Source: Kibdelosporangium sp. MJ126-NF4 (GTDB lineage: Bacteria; Actinomycetota; Actinomycetes; Mycobacteriales; Pseudonocardiaceae). Taken from it: 64,000 bases of DNA. The stretch spans positions 245,019 to 309,018 of the forward strand of contig NZ_CDME01000010.1 in assembly GCF_000826545.1 (NCBI RefSeq), read 5' to 3'. Below are positions 47,801-58,800 of the stretch, piece after piece; the first letter of the stretch is position 1, and each line of letters begins with the position of its first letter. A model generated the notes under the pieces. That model saw only the letters and a program-made list of their open reading frames with translations. It did no database searches and was not told where the DNA came from. The translations under genes were made by a program, and so were the position numbers.

Positions 47801-50800
47801 CGCCACGGGACGCACGTGAGGAAGTTCTGTGCGCGTTGTTCGCCGAGGTGACGGGAGCGCCGGAAGCCGGGATCGACGACAGCTTCTTCGCCTTGGGCGG
47901 GCATTCGCTGCTGGCCACCCGGCTGGTCAGCCGGATCAGGGCCATGCTCGGCGTCGAACTGGGTATCCGCCAGGTGTTCGAATCCCCCACAGTGGCCGCG
48001 CTGGCTGTGCGTGTCGCCGAGGCGGCCACCGCCCGCGATTCGCTGCGGCCGATGCCCAGGCCCGACCGGATCCCGTTGTCGGTGACGCAACGACGGCTCT
48101 GGTTCCTCAACCAGTTCGAGATCACGACCGCGATGTACAACGTGCCGCTGGCGTTGCGGCTGCGCGGTGAGCTCGACCTGACCGCGCTGCGGCTGGCCGT
48201 GGCCGACGTCGTCGACCGGCACGAGACGCTGCGCACGATCTTCCCGGTCGACGGCGAGGAGCCGTACCAGCTGATCCTCGACCAGCCGGACATTCCTTGG
48301 CGTGTCAGGGAGGTCACGGAGTCCGAACTGGACGATGCGGTGGCCGCGGCGGCGGACGAGGGCTTCGATCTCGGTGTCGAGCCGCCGATGCGGGCGGAGG
48401 TGTTCCGTGTGGGGGAGCGGGATCACGTACTGCTCGTCGTGGTCCACCACATCGCGACCGACGGATGGTCGATCGCTCCCTTCACCCGTGACCTCGCCGA
48501 CGCCTACACCGCGCGCCGCGCGGGCCACGGTCCCGAGTGGACTCCACTGCCGGTGCAGTACGCGGACTTCGCGCTGTGGCAGCAGCGATCCGACGCCGAG
48601 GGATCGCTGGACTACTGGCAGAAGGCGCTGGTTGGCCTGCCCGACAAGCTGGAACTGCCCACCGACCGGCCACGCCCCGCGGTGGCCGCGCACCGGGGCG
48701 ACGCGGTGCCGATCGTGATCAGCCCCGCAGCGCACGACCGGATCCGCGCGCTGGCGGCGAACTCGTCGGCCAGCCCGTTCATGGTGCTGCACACCGCGCT
48801 CGCCGCGTTGCTCACCCGGCTCGGCGCGGGCGACGACATCCCGATCGGATCACCGATCGCCGGACGGACCGACACCGCACTGGGCGACCTCGTCGGGTTC
48901 TTTGTGAACACGTTGGTACTGCGCGTGAACACCGCCGGAAACCCGAGCTTCGCGCAACTGCTCGCGCAGGTCACCGACACCGACCTGGCCGCGTACGCCC
49001 ACCAGGACGCGCCGTTCGAGCGCATCGTGGAAACGGTCAATCCCGTTCGTTCGCTGGCCCACCACCCACTGTTTCAGGTGTCGCTGGCGTTCCAGAACAC
49101 CGGCGACACAGCACTCGAACTGCCCGGACTCACGGTCGACGAACACGACCTCGCCGTGAGCACAGCGAAGTACGACCTGAGCTTCATGCTCACCGAGCAC
49201 GAACACGGTATCGACGGCTTCCTCGGCTACGACACGGACTTGTTCGACCGGCAGACCGCGCAAGCGTTCGCCGACCGGCTGGTCCGGCTGCTGGACGCGG
49301 CCGTCACGGACCCGTCGGCGCCGATCGCGGACCTCGACATCCTGACCGGGGACGAACGACACCGGCTGCTGACCGAGTGGATCGGCACCGGCCGCACCCA
49401 GGCGGCAACCTCACTGCCGGAACTGTTCGAAGCGCAGGCGGCGCGAACCCCGTGCGCCCCCGCCGTTGTCGCCGAAGGCGTCACACTGTCCTATTCGGAG
49501 CTCAACGCGCGGGCGAACCAGCTGGCGCACAGCCTGTCCGAAGCCGGTGTCGGCCGTGGGCAGGTGGTCGCCGTCCAGCTTCCCCGCTCGGCCGATCTGG
49601 TGGTCGCGCTGCTGGGGGTGCTCAAGTCGGGCGCCGCGTACGTCCCGGTCGACCCGGACTACCCGTCGGCCCGAGTCGAGTTCATGCTCGCCGACGCGGC
49701 CCCCTCCGTGGTGCTGACCGGCCTTGGCCCCTTGGATCGTTACTCCACCGCCAATCCCGGACGTCGACACGCCGCCGCCGACCCGGCCTACGTGATCTAC
49801 ACGTCCGGCTCGACCGGGCGGCCCAAAGGCGTGGTCGTCGAACACGGTGCCCTCGCGGCCTACCTCGGCTGGGCGAGAGTCGGCTACCCGGACGCCCGCG
49901 GTGTGGCCCTGGTGCACTCCCCGGTCGCGTTCGACCTGACCGTGACCGTGCTCTACACGCCGCTCGTGGTCGGCGGATGCGTGCACCTGGCCGCGCTCGA
50001 CGACGCCGCGGACACGGTCACCGCGCTGCGCCAGTCGCCCGCGACCTGGCTCAAGGCCACACCGAGCCACCTGCCGATGCTGACCGAACTGCCCCCGGAG
50101 TTCTCGCCGTCGGGTCAGCTCATTGTCGCCGGAGAGGCCCTGCATGGTGACCACCTCGCACGGTGGCGCGCCGACAACCCCGGTGTCGAGGTGGTCAACT
50201 CCTACGGGCCGACCGAGATCACGGTCAGCTGCATGGAACACCGCATCGCGCCCGGCGACGACGTTCCTGCGGGAGCCGTGCCGATCGGCAGGCCGTTCGA
50301 GCACGTCCAGGCCTATGTCCTCGGCGTTCACCTCGAACTGGTGCCGCCGGGCGTCACCGGTGAGCTGTACATCGCCGGAGCGGGGCTGGCCCGCGGCTAC
50401 CTCAACCGGCCGGGGCTGACCGCCGACCGGTTCGTCGCCAGCCCGTTCGACACCGGCAGGCGGATGTACCGCACGGGAGACCTGGCTCGCTGGAACGCCA
50501 ACGGTGAACTGGTGTTCGCGGGCCGCGCCGACCACCAGGTGAAGGTCCGGGGCTTCCGGATCGAACCCGGCGAGATCGCCGCCCGACTCACCGAACACCC
50601 GGACGTCTTCCGAGCCGAGGTCGCCGTGCGCGAGGACACCCCCGGTGACCAGCGGATCGTCGCCTACGTGACCGGCACGGCGGCCGGGCTGCGAGACCAC
50701 GTCGCCGCGGCGCTACCCGAGTACATGGTGCCGTCCGCGTTCGTCGAGCTGGACGAGTTCCCGTTGACTCCCAACGGGAAGCTCGACCGGTCCGCGCTGC

Positions 50801-51819
50801 CGGTCCCGGACATGGCACCGGTCGAACGCGTCGAGCCCCGCACCGGGCGCGAAACCGTGCTGTGCCGGATCTTCGCCGAGACTCTCGGTGTGGACGCGGT
50901 CGGCATCCACGACGGCTTCTTCGACCTCGGCGGGCATTCGCTGCTGGCCACCAGGGTGATCGGCCGGATCACGGCGGAGTTCGGTGTCCGGCTGGGCATC
51001 CGGGCCCTGTTCGAGACACCGACCGTGGCCGGTCTCGCCGCCCGGCTCGACAGCGTGGACGACAGCGTCGACGACTGGGGCTCGCTGGACGTGCTGCTTC
51101 CGTTGCGCACCACCGGGACACGGCCGCCGCTGTTCTGCGTGCACCCGGCGGCGGGGATCAGCTGGGTCTACTCGGGACTGCTCGCCACGCTGCCCGACCG
51201 GCCGGTGTACGGCCTGCAGTCACGCGGTCTCACCGGGCAGAGCCTGGCGAGCGTGACCGAGATGGCGCGGGACCACCTCGCCGAGATCCGCCGGGTCCAG
51301 CCGTCGGGACCGTACCGGCTGCTCGGCTGGTCGTTCGGCGGGCTCGTGGCCCACGCGATCGCGACCATGCTGCAGGCCGACGGCGAGGACGTGGCGTTCC
51401 TCGGGCTGATGGACTCCTACCCGGCCAGCGCCCGCGACGAACCAGCGCCACCCGAGGGCCCGGCCGCCGTACGTGCCGTGCTCGACTCCCTGGGCTACCA
51501 GTCGGACACCGATGACGCGATCAGCGTCCTGCGTGCCGCCCGGAGCCCGCTCGCCGAGCTCGGCGAGACCGGGATCGAGGCTGTGGCACGGGCGTTCACC
51601 GCGAACGTGGCCGCGTCGGCCCAGCACACCCCCTGCCGGTTCGACGGGGACGTGCTGTTCTTCGCCGCGACCGTCGGTCGGGCTACGTCAGCCAATGCCT
51701 GGCGTCCGTTCGTCACCGGCGAGATCGACGAACGGCCGATCGCCTGCACACACGGCGACATGACAAAACCCGAGCCACTGAAGGAGATCGGGACAGCGAT
51801 CGAGAGGACCCTGCGATGA
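38878..51819 (+). CDS. Four-module nonribosomal peptide synthetase: A-T-E, C-A-T, C-A-T, C-A-T-TE
   Basis: The ~4313-residue synthetase has these landmarks (approximate residues): A1 YTSGSTG 154, T1 GGDSI 534, E HHLVVDG 716, C HHLLLDG 1182 (D-to-L type), A2 1631, T2 GGHSL 2011, C HHIATDG 2192, A3 2637, T3 3009, C 3190, A4 3641, T4 4019, TE GWSFGG 4150. It would assemble a tetrapeptide whose first residue is epimerised, then release or cyclise it. Hand-read pockets: A1 DVADIGVVVK, A2 DVADVGVVVK, A3 DAYYWGSFAK, A4 DLTKIASVSK. A1 and A2 are nearly the same. A4 shares DLTK with Asp/Asn pockets. The ATG at 38878 has GGAGGGG upstream. It overlaps the exporter gene (ATGA). Confidence 0.96.
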   Translation: MTDNATAVARFEAAVATDPRAIAVVHGDTEVSYADLNAMANRLAWQLIARGAGPDSLVALAVPRSVEMIVAWLGVLKAGAAYLPVDANYPADRIEFMLADARPSAVVTISGVDFPSGAADAVFLDHLDDTCSADPTDTDRVRPLSVDDAAYVIYTSGSTGRPKGVVVTHRGIGGMADEHIDRLRIGPGSRFLLAVSISFDVSMADIAMTLFSGATLVIPAPDTQMAGDELADVIERHEVTHTDLVAAMLASLPDRELPSMGNIIVGGEACSQGLAARWAPGRRLVHVYGPTESTVVATMSEPASGTDAPPMGRPIRGVTAHVLDAALRPVPAGEPGELYLAGAGLARGYLNRPGLTGDRFVANPFGAGGARMYRTGDLVRRRQDGNLEFVGRADKQVKLRGFRIELGEIEAAVASHPSVSSAAVIVHEDSGQKRLVAYVVPAGTVDPAAIRSYAAERLPEYMVPAAVLEVSAFPLTPNGKLDRAALPAPDFSVTVSLRAPRTPREEVLCGLFADVLGLPKVGIDDSFFDLGGDSIVSIQLVSRARRLGIEFTPHEVFTHRTIERLAAVARDGAVAQVEDPDAGIGELPFTPIMHWLVERGGPFEMFHQAMVVQVPADLGEQRITRALQRVLDHHDMLRSRLVATGQMEVAPRGSVVAGDCLVRIDVSGLDELKPVVDKETRRASAQLDPGRGIMVQAVWFDRGPSRPGRLLVCLHHLVVDGVTWRILIPDLADAWHDPDTALQPVGTSFRGWARRLSELASDLEAESWQEVLATPDPLLTERPLDPAVDVVATARTVTMTLPGDVTTSLLTTAPAAFHAGVEDILVSGLGLAVAAWRAERGISQSTAVLIDLEGHGRDENFADADLSRTIGWFTTIRPVRLDLGAVDWASVWAGGTAIARVVKRVKEQLRDGGLTFGLSRYVNPETAGSLAALGTPQIEFNYLGRFPVPDPVDAGDWSAAPEADVLGEGEDPRMPFAHLLEINALTEDHSTLPRLVVSWAWPGALLSDEEVSRLGELWFQALTAIAAHVPSASSHTPSDFPLVQVTQPEIERLEAARPDLVDLWPLTPLQEGLLFHARYDEHEQDVYITQLVATLDGPIDISALRTAATSLVRDHPQLRVGYPFGDTTLALVRREVDVPFEIVDDDLERVLERDRLHRFDLMDPPLLRFTLVGSKLIITSHHLLLDGWSMPVLLRELVQRYGNPDTPVAAAPYQSYLSWLNQQDRPSAQEAWRALLADVAEPTLIAPGAENGIPVRSLDFTVELSEDLTTRLAATARARALTMNSVVQGVWALLLGKLTGRADVLFGTSVSGRPPEIAGMESMLGMFVSTMPVRVRLDPGASIADVLTDVQDQLSRMTPHAYLGLADIQRQAGIGDLFDTLTVFGSYPDHTELSCGDLRVTDVDELDAIHYPLGLAATPGKRLGLRLTYRPDVYSEADAQRFTDRLIRLFETVAADPTATVAHATVLSADERKRVLHDWNSAGLVMPVSSLPDMIEAQVRRTPTGEALVLGDTVVTYAQLNDDANRLAHHLIGLGAGPESLVAIAFPRSVELLVAWLAVLKTGAAYLPVDPGYPAERIEYMLTDARPAVVLSTPDSRIPNAVAVDSHSLADLPATDPVRTSSPRHPAYVIYTSGSTGTPKGVVVTHNGVANVVAAHVDSMRLGESSRFLLAVSISFDVSMADIAMTLASGGALVLPPPGSTLAGDELAGLINDHKVTHTDLVAPMLASLPDGDLPTLQGFVVGGEACAGELVARWSPGRRMMHVYGPTEATVVATMSDRLAGADTPPIGRPIGGTSAYVLDTGLTPVPPGVVGELYLAGAGLARGYLNRPGLTADRFIASPFGTSGQRMYRTGDLVRWREDGNLEFVGRADNQVKIRGHRVELGEVEAAVRACPGVRQAAVSAITGRGGAKNLVAYVVPEAGESLDAGTLRAQLAARLPEHMVPAAVVALDAFPLTPSGKLDRRALPIPEQTAAEGRAPRTPHEEILCGLFAEILGLRSVSAADNFFDLGGHSLLATKLVSRVRTALGVELTIRAVFETPTVAGLAQRIAGAASARPPVRPVDRPAEIPLSFAQRRLWFLNRFERGDGVYNVPFALRLRGKLDLSALRDAIEDVVERHESLRTVFPSSDGEPRQQVIDGVTIPLPVVRTDDLAGALMDATGVDFDLETEIPLRATVFRLGPDDHVLLLVAHHIATDGWSRGPLAADLTSAYTARCSGEYPQWAPLPVQYADYALWQRELAIDEQITHWARELAGLPDTIDLPVDRPRPAVLTYEGAQVPVRIPSELRDRLAQLATQCDASVFMVLQAGLAALLSRLGAGHDVPLGTPIAGRTDEAVDDLIGFFVNTLVLRTDTSGAPTFRDLVDRARTAALAAYANQDVPFERLVEAVNPNRSMAHHPLFQVMLTLHNTGESLPDLPGLTVDEVQVGRRHAKYDLSLDLTESADGIDGSLDYNVALFDQATIEAMADRLLALLDAVTAAPDRVVADIDLLTPAEREIPDTSAEVPYLSIVDVFAQRVAETPDATAVVSDEGQLSYAELDRRANKMAHRLISRGVRPESRVAILRKPSIDLIVSVLAVLKTGAAYVPLDERYPLARRQLLIEDSGCALLLTDDEPSGDHEATSVSMHPEQVAYVMFTSGSTGRPKGVAVTHHNVVQLAYDRCFNRANHRRMLVHSAFGFDASTYEIWVPLLTGGTLVMATGHGGDVAHLRDVITRHQVTAGYFTAGLFAVVADEHVDVLAGLREVWTGGDVVSQATLQRVLDHCPRTAVVHSYGPTETTFASSYQRFEPTDRTVHSVHLGRPLDNNRLYVLDDRLHQVPPGVPGELYIAGDQLARGYLGQPGLTAQRFVADPFGSGRMYRTGDRVVRTTAGALRFLGRADDQVKLRGFRIEPGEITAALASAEAVANAAVIVRDKRLVAYIVGDIDTAKAIAGEKLPEYMVPTDWVSLDSVPLTVNGKLDRAALPAPDRASTSSRTPRDAREEVLCALFAEVTGAPEAGIDDSFFALGGHSLLATRLVSRIRAMLGVELGIRQVFESPTVAALAVRVAEAATARDSLRPMPRPDRIPLSVTQRRLWFLNQFEITTAMYNVPLALRLRGELDLTALRLAVADVVDRHETLRTIFPVDGEEPYQLILDQPDIPWRVREVTESELDDAVAAAADEGFDLGVEPPMRAEVFRVGERDHVLLVVVHHIATDGWSIAPFTRDLADAYTARRAGHGPEWTPLPVQYADFALWQQRSDAEGSLDYWQKALVGLPDKLELPTDRPRPAVAAHRGDAVPIVISPAAHDRIRALAANSSASPFMVLHTALAALLTRLGAGDDIPIGSPIAGRTDTALGDLVGFFVNTLVLRVNTAGNPSFAQLLAQVTDTDLAAYAHQDAPFERIVETVNPVRSLAHHPLFQVSLAFQNTGDTALELPGLTVDEHDLAVSTAKYDLSFMLTEHEHGIDGFLGYDTDLFDRQTAQAFADRLVRLLDAAVTDPSAPIADLDILTGDERHRLLTEWIGTGRTQAATSLPELFEAQAARTPCAPAVVAEGVTLSYSELNARANQLAHSLSEAGVGRGQVVAVQLPRSADLVVALLGVLKSGAAYVPVDPDYPSARVEFMLADAAPSVVLTGLGPLDRYSTANPGRRHAAADPAYVIYTSGSTGRPKGVVVEHGALAAYLGWARVGYPDARGVALVHSPVAFDLTVTVLYTPLVVGGCVHLAALDDAADTVTALRQSPATWLKATPSHLPMLTELPPEFSPSGQLIVAGEALHGDHLARWRADNPGVEVVNSYGPTEITVSCMEHRIAPGDDVPAGAVPIGRPFEHVQAYVLGVHLELVPPGVTGELYIAGAGLARGYLNRPGLTADRFVASPFDTGRRMYRTGDLARWNANGELVFAGRADHQVKVRGFRIEPGEIAARLTEHPDVFRAEVAVREDTPGDQRIVAYVTGTAAGLRDHVAAALPEYMVPSAFVELDEFPLTPNGKLDRSALPVPDMAPVERVEPRTGRETVLCRIFAETLGVDAVGIHDGFFDLGGHSLLATRVIGRITAEFGVRLGIRALFETPTVAGLAARLDSVDDSVDDWGSLDVLLPLRTTGTRPPLFCVHPAAGISWVYSGLLATLPDRPVYGLQSRGLTGQSLASVTEMARDHLAEIRRVQPSGPYRLLGWSFGGLVAHAIATMLQADGEDVAFLGLMDSYPASARDEPAPPEGPAAVRAVLDSLGYQSDTDDAISVLRAARSPLAELGETGIEAVARAFTANVAASAQHTPCRFDGDVLFFAATVGRATSANAWRPFVTGEIDERPIACTHGDMTKPEPLKEIGTAIERTLR

Positions 51820-53210
51820 CCAAGGTACGCAACCCGTGGGCGGTGCTGTTCGCGCTGTGTGTCGGCCAGTCGCTTGGCCTGCTCAACTCCACCGTGGTGA
51901 ACGTGGCCATCCCGGCCATCAGCGCCGAACTGGGCGCGAGCATCGACCAGATCCTCTGGGTGGTCAACGTCTACATCCTCGTGCTCACCGCGTTGACCAT
52001 GGTCGGTGCCCGGTTCGGCGACCTGTTCTCGCCGAAACGGATGTACCTCGCGGGTCTCGGCGTGTTCACGGTCGCGTCCGTGGCCTGCGGGCTGGCGCAA
52101 AGCCCCGGACAGTTGATCGGCGCGCGGGTCGTGCAGGCCGTCGGGTCGGCGATGATGTCGCCGCAGACGTTGTCGATCATCACGAAGGTGTTCCCCGCCG
52201 ACCGGCGGGGCGCGGCGATCGGCGTGTGGGGCTCGTTCGCCGGGCTGTCGGTCGCGGTCGCGCCGAGCCTGGGCGGCCTGCTGGTGTCGGCGCTGGACTG
52301 GCGCTGGGTGTTCTACATGAACGTGCCGATCGGCGTCGCCGGGTTCGTGCTCGCCGTGCTGATCGTGCCGAATGTGCCCGCTGCCGCATCGAGGCGCCTC
52401 GACCTGGTCGGTATCGGCCTGCTCACCGGCGGCCTGTTCCTGATCACCTACGCGCTGATCGAGAGCGTGCCGCTGCTGCTGGCCGCCGGAGTGGCCGCGG
52501 TGGTCGCGTTCGTGTGGGTCGAGCGCGGACGGCAGGACCGCGACCCGCTGCTGCCGTTCGTGGTCGTCAAGGACCGCAACTTCTCCCTGATGAGCGGTGT
52601 CACGGCCACGATCGCGTGCGGGATCGGCTGCACGTTCTTACTGGTGTTCCTGCACCTGCAGGTCGGCGCGGGGATGTCCGCGCTGACCTCGGGGCTGCTG
52701 GTCGCGGTGGCGCCGCTGGTGTCGGTGTTCTTCTCGCCGCTGTCCGGGCGGCTGACCGACCGCTACGGCGGGAAGTACGTGCTGGTGTGCGGACTGGTGC
52801 TGTCGGCCGCCGGGATCGGCCTGCTGGCACTGGAGACGACCGTGACCACGTCGTGGCAGGCGCTGCTGCCCGCGCTGTTCGTGCTCGGCGCCGGAATGGG
52901 CATCATCTTCTCGCCGGGCGGCACGATCGCGATGCGCACGATCGACCCGGCGAACTCCGGCGCCGCCTCCGGGGTGCTCAGCCTCAGCCGGATGGTCGGC
53001 AGCAGTGTCGGGTCGGCCGCGGCCGGTGCCGTGCTGCAGCTCCAGCTCGCGGCGGCCGGTGCGGCGGGCAGCGACTTCGGCAGCGTTCCGCCGCAGGCGA
53101 TCACCGATGCCGTGCGTGTGGCCTACCTGCTGCCGGTGGCGGTGCTGGTCGTGGGCGCCGGGCTGTCACTCGCGGCCCGTACCACCCGGCCCGCGCCCGC
53201 CGGTATGTGA
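51816..53210 (+). CDS. MFS drug exporter, DHA2 (EmrB/QacA) type
   Basis: The 464-residue inner-membrane protein has about 13-14 hydrophobic helices. Motif A-like [15 protein letters not shown] follows helix 2, and motif C-like [12 protein letters not shown] in helix 5 marks proton-driven antiporters. Its ATG overlaps the NRPS stop by 4 bp, so it is very likely the export pump and self-protection for the peptide. The C-terminus ends in a short arginine-rich tail. A strong terminator lies about 240 bp downstream. Confidence 0.93.
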   Translation: MTKVRNPWAVLFALCVGQSLGLLNSTVVNVAIPAISAELGASIDQILWVVNVYILVLTALTMVGARFGDLFSPKRMYLAGLGVFTVASVACGLAQSPGQLIGARVVQAVGSAMMSPQTLSIITKVFPADRRGAAIGVWGSFAGLSVAVAPSLGGLLVSALDWRWVFYMNVPIGVAGFVLAVLIVPNVPAAASRRLDLVGIGLLTGGLFLITYALIESVPLLLAAGVAAVVAFVWVERGRQDRDPLLPFVVVKDRNFSLMSGVTATIACGIGCTFLLVFLHLQVGAGMSALTSGLLVAVAPLVSVFFSPLSGRLTDRYGGKYVLVCGLVLSAAGIGLLALETTVTTSWQALLPALFVLGAGMGIIFSPGGTIAMRTIDPANSGAASGVLSLSRMVGSSVGSAAAGAVLQLQLAAAGAAGSDFGSVPPQAITDAVRVAYLLPVAVLVVGAGLSLAARTTRPAPAGM

Positions 53211-53615
53211 ATCACCGAGAAACGCCGCTACGGCCGACGGTCGCTATTTGTCACAGTTCACAAATGCGGTGAGACAGGCTTGACGCTGCCCAGTCCGATC
53301 GCTTGACTTGGTTTTGTCCCAGTCCACGCATTGTCGTCGGTTCCTCTTTTCGGACGAACTGACACTGTTTTGTTAGGGGTTTGTGAAATTGTCGAACCAC
53401 AGGAAGTCCACGGCATCGCACGCCTGAGCTGACCGGGGAGTGCTCGCCTGACCGCAGGTGGCACGGTGAGGGAGACCGTGCCACCCGTGCGGTCGGTTTT
53501 TCATGTTGCTGCAATCCGGTGGTCCCGGCCATTGGTATTGGCCGAAACGTCGGAAGCGTGGTCGACAGATTACTCAGCGGAGTTTTCGAATACCATTTCC
53601 GGCTGGTCGTGAAAT
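53211..53615. other. Noncoding spacer after the biosynthetic locus
   Basis: These 405 bp separate the exporter gene from the convergent TetR gene. Apart from the terminator-like hairpin at 53450-53501, no credible coding frame, tRNA or known riboswitch pattern was recognised. The first ~230 bp are relatively T-rich and could be a long 3' untranslated region or carry a small RNA; nothing supports this directly. Confidence 0.5.
53450..53501 (+). terminator. Long intrinsic terminator at the end of the NRPS/exporter operon
   Basis: GACCGCA and GGTGGCACGGT (53450-53467) pair with ACCGTGCCACC and TGCGGTC (53475-53494). They form an 18-bp stem with a 7-base loop and a 2-base bulge, followed by a GGTTTTT run. 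This is the clearest rho-independent terminator in the window. Confidence 0.85.
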
Positions 53616-54260
53616 CTACGCCAGCAGTGCCAGTGCGGCCGATCGCAGCCCGGCGTCCAGACACGCGTGCCCGGCCAGGCGCAGCACGCCGTCGGCGCAG
53701 TGCCGGGAATGTGACTCCACATCCCAGCCCGGTTCGTCCCTGCGCACCACCGCGATGCTCTCCACCAGGCCGAAGACCAGGTCGGTGCGGATCGCCGCCG
53801 GGGCGTCGTCGGGGATCTGCCCGATCAGCGCCCGGTAGGCGGCCTTCAGCTCGGCCCGTTCACGGCGGAACGTGGCCAGGCCCGGCGCGGCGACCTCGGG
53901 CAGCAGGTACAGCACGCCCAGGTTGTGCTGTGCCGTGCCCAGCAGCCGCGAGTCCGAATACGCCAGCGCCCACAGCCGTACGCCGACATCCGCGGTCGAG
54001 CCCAGCAGCGCACGGGCTACCCCGAGTGAGGGGTGCACGGTCTCGGCGAGCAGTGCGCACAGGATGTCTTCCTTGGCGGGGAAGTGGTAGTACAGCGAGG
54101 CTTGGCGCAGGCCCGCCCGCTCGGCGATCGCGCGTGTGGTGGTTGCGGCGTAGCCGGTTGTGGTGAACAGCTCGGCCGCCGCTCCCAGGACCGCGCGCTT
54201 CGCGTCCTGGCTGCTTGCTGTGGCACCGCTGGCTCGCGGCCGTCCGACTCCGCTGCTCAT
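53616..54260 (-). CDS. TetR-family regulator of the guanidine/urea operon
   Basis: The 214-residue protein has an HTH at about 17-62 (AKRAVLGAAAELFTTTGYAATTTRAIAERAGLRQASLYYHFPAKEDILCALL) and a helical effector domain. It is divergent from the DUF1989/carboxylase operon with a clear palindrome between the genes, so it most likely represses that operon and responds to guanidine, urea or a product. Many guanidine operons instead use a riboswitch. The ATG at 54260 is the only start that keeps the full HTH. Confidence 0.88.
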   Translation of the reverse strand: MSSGVGRPRASGATASSQDAKRAVLGAAAELFTTTGYAATTTRAIAERAGLRQASLYYHFPAKEDILCALLAETVHPSLGVARALLGSTADVGVRLWALAYSDSRLLGTAQHNLGVLYLLPEVAAPGLATFRRERAELKAAYRALIGQIPDDAPAAIRTDLVFGLVESIAVVRRDEPGWDVESHSRHCADGVLRLAGHACLDAGLRSAALALLA

Positions 54261-54278
54261 GACCCAGATCCTGTTGAC

Positions 54279-54306
54279 CTAATTTCGATCAGGCGATAGA
54301 AATTAG
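54279..54306. promoter_or_regulatory. Palindromic operator upstream of the guanidine/urea operon
   Basis: The perfect 8-bp arms CTAATTTC and GAAATTAG are separated by 12 bases (GATCAGGCGATA). They lie 18 bp from the TetR start and 38 bp from the first operon gene. The A/T-rich arms stand out in GC-rich DNA. Symmetry and position strongly suggest the TetR binding site. Confidence 0.65.
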
Positions 54307-54344
54307 CACAGGTCCCTTTTCCCCACTTCGGAAGGAGTCCTGTC

Positions 54345-55175
54345 GTGACCACGGCCACCACCTACGGCGCACGCGACCACGCGCGGGCCCAGGACGGCAC
54401 CGTCGTCGAGACGATGCCGACGATCCCGGCGACCACCTGGCCGGAGCCGCCTGCGGGCGTGGCGGCCGAAGACCTGGTCTGGGCGGAGACCGTCGCCGGG
54501 GGTGGGTACACGCACAAGGTCCTTGCCCGCGGCACCGAGTTGCGGCTGACCGACCTGCGTGGCGACGCCTGTGCTCACGTGCTGCTGTACAACGCGGACG
54601 CCCCGTGGGAACGGCTGAACGTGGCCGACACGGTCAAGGTCCAGTGGAACGCCTACATGGGCCCAGCCATGACCATGCTGTCCGACCAGGCGCGCGTGCT
54701 GGCCACGATCGTGACCGACGAGTCCGGCCAGCACGACGCGCTGTGCGGAACGTCCACGGTCGCGGGCAACGCCGAACGCTACGGCGACGGCAGCCCTCAG
54801 GGCCCGGCACCCGCCGGGCTTGGGCTGTTCACTCTGGCCGCGGCCAAGCACGGCCTGGCCCCGCGTGACCTCCCGCCGAGCCTGTCGCTGTTCCAGGGCG
54901 TGCGCGTCGAGACCGACGGCGGCCTGACGTTCGACGGGTCGGCCGGTGCGGGCAAGTCGGTGATCCTGCGCGCCGAGATGCCCGTGATCGTGCTCATCGC
55001 CAACGTGCCGCACCCGCTGGACCCGCGTCCGGAGTACACGTCGACGCCGCTGCAGGTGCTCGCCTGGCGCGCGCGGCCGACCACACCGGACAGCCCGGAG
55101 TGGAACGCCAGCCCCGAGGCGCGCCGTGCCTTCGAGAACACCGCCGACTACCTGACCGCCAGGGGGATCGCGTGA
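54345..55175 (+). CDS. DUF1989 urea-amidolyase-associated protein, carboxyguanidine deiminase subunit type (UAAP1-like)
   Basis: The 276-residue protein belongs to the DUF1989 family found beside urea/guanidine carboxylases. LRGDACAHVLLYNADAPWERLNVADTVKVQWNAYMG and TDESGQHDALCGTST contain the conserved cysteine and histidine residues. In studied guanidine-degrading bacteria two such proteins form carboxyguanidine deiminase, which turns carboxyguanidine into allophanate. The GTG at 54345 has GAAGGAG upstream. It overlaps its sister gene by 4 bp and is the first gene of a four-gene operon. Confidence 0.88.
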   Translation: MTTATTYGARDHARAQDGTVVETMPTIPATTWPEPPAGVAAEDLVWAETVAGGGYTHKVLARGTELRLTDLRGDACAHVLLYNADAPWERLNVADTVKVQWNAYMGPAMTMLSDQARVLATIVTDESGQHDALCGTSTVAGNAERYGDGSPQGPAPAGLGLFTLAAAKHGLAPRDLPPSLSLFQGVRVETDGGLTFDGSAGAGKSVILRAEMPVIVLIANVPHPLDPRPEYTSTPLQVLAWRARPTTPDSPEWNASPEARRAFENTADYLTARGIA

Positions 55176-55810
55176 CCACCGTGACGAACACCGGGACGAA
55201 CACCGTGCTGGACGTTGAGGTCGCCGCGCGTGCGCCGTTCTCCACGGTCGTCAAGGCCGGGCAGGTGCTGAGCATCATCGACCTCGGCGGCAACCAGGCC
55301 GTGGACTTCCTCGCCTACGACGCCAACGACACCAGCAAGCGCTACAGCGCGGCGGCCACGATCGCCGCCCAGCGCAACATCTTCCTCACCACCGGAAGCG
55401 TGCTGCGCACCCAGGAGGGCGCGCCGCTGATGACCGTCGTCGCCGACACGTGCGGTCGTCACGACACGCTCGGTGGCGCCTGCAGCAAGGAATCCAACAC
55501 CCTGCGCTACGGCCAGCACACGCGCTACCAGCACGCGTGCGTGGAGAACTTCCTGGCCGAGGGCGCCCGCTGGGGGCTGGGCAAGCGCGACCTCGTCAGC
55601 AATGTCAACTGGTACATGAACGTCCCCGTCGAGGCCGACGGCACGCTGGGCATCGTCGACGGGATCTCCGCGCCGGGACTGGAAGTCCAGTTGCGCGCGG
55701 AGACCGACACGCTGGTGGTGGTGTCGAACTGCCCGCAGATCAACAATCCCTGCAACGGCTTCGACCCGACCCCGGTGCGGATGGTCGTCACCGGCGGCGG
55801 TGCCGGGTGA
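55172..55810 (+). CDS. DUF1989 urea-amidolyase-associated protein, carboxyguanidine deiminase subunit type (UAAP2-like)
   Basis: The 212-residue second DUF1989 protein has the conserved IDLGGNQAVDFLAYDAND start, DTCGRHDTLGGACSKESNTLRYG with paired cysteines and histidine, and NVNWYMNVPVEADG. Its NPCNGFDPTPVR ending is typical of the family. With the preceding protein it should form the deiminase that links guanidine carboxylation to allophanate hydrolysis. The GTG overlaps the preceding stop, and its own stop overlaps the carboxylase start. Confidence 0.88.
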   Translation: MTTVTNTGTNTVLDVEVAARAPFSTVVKAGQVLSIIDLGGNQAVDFLAYDANDTSKRYSAAATIAAQRNIFLTTGSVLRTQEGAPLMTVVADTCGRHDTLGGACSKESNTLRYGQHTRYQHACVENFLAEGARWGLGKRDLVSNVNWYMNVPVEADGTLGIVDGISAPGLEVQLRAETDTLVVVSNCPQINNPCNGFDPTPVRMVVTGGGAG

Positions 55811-58800
55811 GACTGCTCGTCGCCAACCGCGGCGAGATCGCCACCCGGATCCTGCGCAGCGCCGGTGAGCTAGGCATCCCGACGGTGGCGGTGTACTCCG
55901 ACGCCGACCGCAGTTCGCCGCACGTGCGGCTGGCCAACCAGGCCGTGCGCCTGGGCCCGGCCCCGGCCAGGGAAAGCTATCTCGACGCGGACGCCGTCAT
56001 CGGGGCGGCGCTGGCCACCGGCGCGGACGCGATCCACCCGGGCTACGGCTTCCTCTCCGAGGACGCCGCCTTCGCCCGCGCGGCCGAGGCGGCCGGGATC
56101 GCGTTCGTCGGACCCACCCCGCACCACCTGGATGTGTTCGGCAGCAAGCACACCGCGCGGGAGAAGGCGATCGCGGCCGGTGTGCCGCTGCTGCCCGGCA
56201 CCGGCCTGCTCGCGAGTGTGGACGAAGCGCTGGACGCAGCCGACCTGATCGGCTACCCGGTGATGCTCAAGGCAACCGGCGGTGGCGGCGGGATCGGCAT
56301 GCGTGCCTGCCACACCCCCGGCGACCTGCGCGTGGCGTGGGAGTCCGTGCAGAGCATCGCGGCCAAGAACTTCGCCACCTCAGGGGTGTTCCTCGAGCGA
56401 CTGGTCGACCGGGCCAGGCACATCGAGGTACAGATCTTCGGTGACGGCGAGGGCCGCGTGCTCGCGCTCGGCACGCGTGACTGCACACTGCAGCGGCGCA
56501 ACCAGAAGGTCATCGAGGAATGCCCGGCCCCCGACCTGCCGGACGCGGTGACACAGCGGCTGATCACGGCGGCGATCGCGCTCGGCGAATCGGTCCGCTA
56601 CCGCTCGGCGGGCACGGTCGAGTTCGTCTACGACCCGGACCGCCGCCAGGAGGCGTTCCTGGAAGTCAACACACGCCTCCAGGTCGAACATCCGGTCACC
56701 GAAGCGGTGTACGGGATCGACCTCGTGGCGTGGATGCTCCGCCTGGCCGACGGCGACACCGGCATGTTCGGTGTCCTGCCGACTCCGCGCGGGCACGCCG
56801 TCGAAGCACGCGTCTACGCCGAAGACCCCAACGAAGGCCACCGGCCCAGCGCCGGACTGCTGACCGGTGTGCGTTTCCCGCCCGGCGCACGTGTGGACAC
56901 GTGGGTGGAGCGGGGATTGACCGTCACCACTCACTACGACCCGTTGCTGGCCAAGCTCATTGTCACGGGAACGAGCCGCGAGGACGCGCTCGACCGTCTC
57001 GGCGAGGCCCTCGCCGACACCCGCGTCGACGGCATCCGCACGAACCTCGGCCAGTTGCGCGCCGCGGCCGTGCACCCCGACTTCCGCGACGCGCGACACG
57101 ACACCGCCACCCTCGACACCGTCGCGGATGTGGACCGGCGCGTCGACGTGTTGCGCGGCGGCACGTCCACCACTGTGCAGGAATGGCCGGGGCGGCTCGG
57201 GTACTGGCACGTCGGTGTGCCGCCCAGCGGCCCGATGGACGACCTGTCGTTGCGGCTGGGCAATCTCGCGCTGGGCAACGAGGAGGGCGCGGCCGGGCTG
57301 GAGTGCACCGTGGACGGCCCGGCGCTGAGGTTCAGCCACGAGACCGTGGTGTGTGTGACGGGCGCTCCTGCCGCGGTCACTGTGGACGGAGCAGTTGTTC
57401 CACACTGGACGCCGGTGACGGTGCCCGCCGGTGGGGAACTCGACGTCGGGCCGAGCAGTCTTGGCCTGCGCACGTACATCCTGGTACGCGGGGGACTGGA
57501 CGTGCCCGCGTTCCTCGGCAGCAAGGCCACGTTCACGCTCGGCAAGTTCGGTGGCCACGGCGGACGCGCGTTGGCGACCGGTGACGTGCTCACCACCGGC
57601 GCCGAACCCGAGATCCTTCCCGGCGGCGAGGTTCCCGAGGCACAACGGCCGGTTTTCGCCCAGCACTGGGAGATCGGCGCACTGGAGGGCCCGCACGCGG
57701 CACCGGAGTTCTTCACACGCGAGGACATCGACGCGTTCTACGCCGCCACCTGGCGCGTGCACTTCAACTCCGCCCGCACCGGTGTGCGTCTGGTCGGTCC
57801 CCGGCCCGGCTGGGCACGCGAGGACGGCGGTGAGGCCGGGCTGCACCCGTCCAACATCCACGACACCCCGTACTCGGTCGGCGCCGTGGACTACACCGGT
57901 GACCTGCCGATCCTGCTCGGCCCGGACGGCCCCAGCCTCGGCGGGTTCGTCTGCCCGGCCACGGTCGTCACCGGGCAGCGGTGGAAACTGGGCCAGTTGC
58001 GGCCCGGCGACACGGTCCGGTTCGTCCCGGTCGACGCCGAACAGGCGGCCGGACTGCGCCGTGCCCCGGTCAGCGTGCCGCGAGCGGTTCCGTTGGCCGA
58101 CGGGGGAGTGCTCGACCGGCTGGCGGCCGGGGAGGACCGCCCGACGGTGACCTACCGGCGCAGCGGCGACGACAACCTGTTGATCGAGTACGGGACGATG
58201 AAACTCGACCTGGCTCTGCGGATGCGGGTGCACGCGCTGGCCGAGCGGCTCGCCACGGCCGACGTGCCCGGCATCGTGGACATCACCCCCGGCATCCGGT
58301 CACTGCAGGTGCACACCGATCCCGACCAGCTGTCGGTGGCCAAGGCACTGGGCCTGGTCAGGGAACTGGAGCGGGAGCTGCCCGCGACCGGTGACCTCGT
58401 GGTGCCCAGCCGTACCGTCCGGTTGCCACTGTCGTGGGACGATCCCGCGACACGCGAGGCGATCGAGCGCTACATGGCCGGTGTCCGCGACGACGCGCCG
58501 TGGTGCCCGTGGAACATCGAGTTCATCCGCAGGGTCAACGGTCTGTCCAGTGTGGACGACGTGTACCGGACGGTGTTCGACGCCGAGTACCTGGTGCTCG
58601 GCCTGGGCGACGTGTACCTCGGTGCCCCGGTGGCGACTCCGCTGGACCCACGGCACCGCCTGGTCACCACCAAGTACAACCCGGCACGCACGTGGACGGC
58701 GGAGAACTCAGTCGGCATCGGCGGCGCGTACCTGTGTATCTACGGCATGGAAGGCCCTGGCGGCTACCAGTTCGTCGGCCGGACCGTGCAGGTGTGGAGC

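Noticed and set aside
42646..48792. Very long minus-strand open frames under the NRPS (861 and 893 codons)
   Set aside because: They mirror the codon bias of the NRPS on the other strand and show no domain. Such shadow frames are expected in GC-rich repetitive synthetase genes.
54261..54344. Possible guanidine riboswitch upstream of the carboxylase operon
   Set aside because: The spacer is only 84 bp and is largely taken up by the TetR palindrome. No ykkC-like conserved segments were seen.
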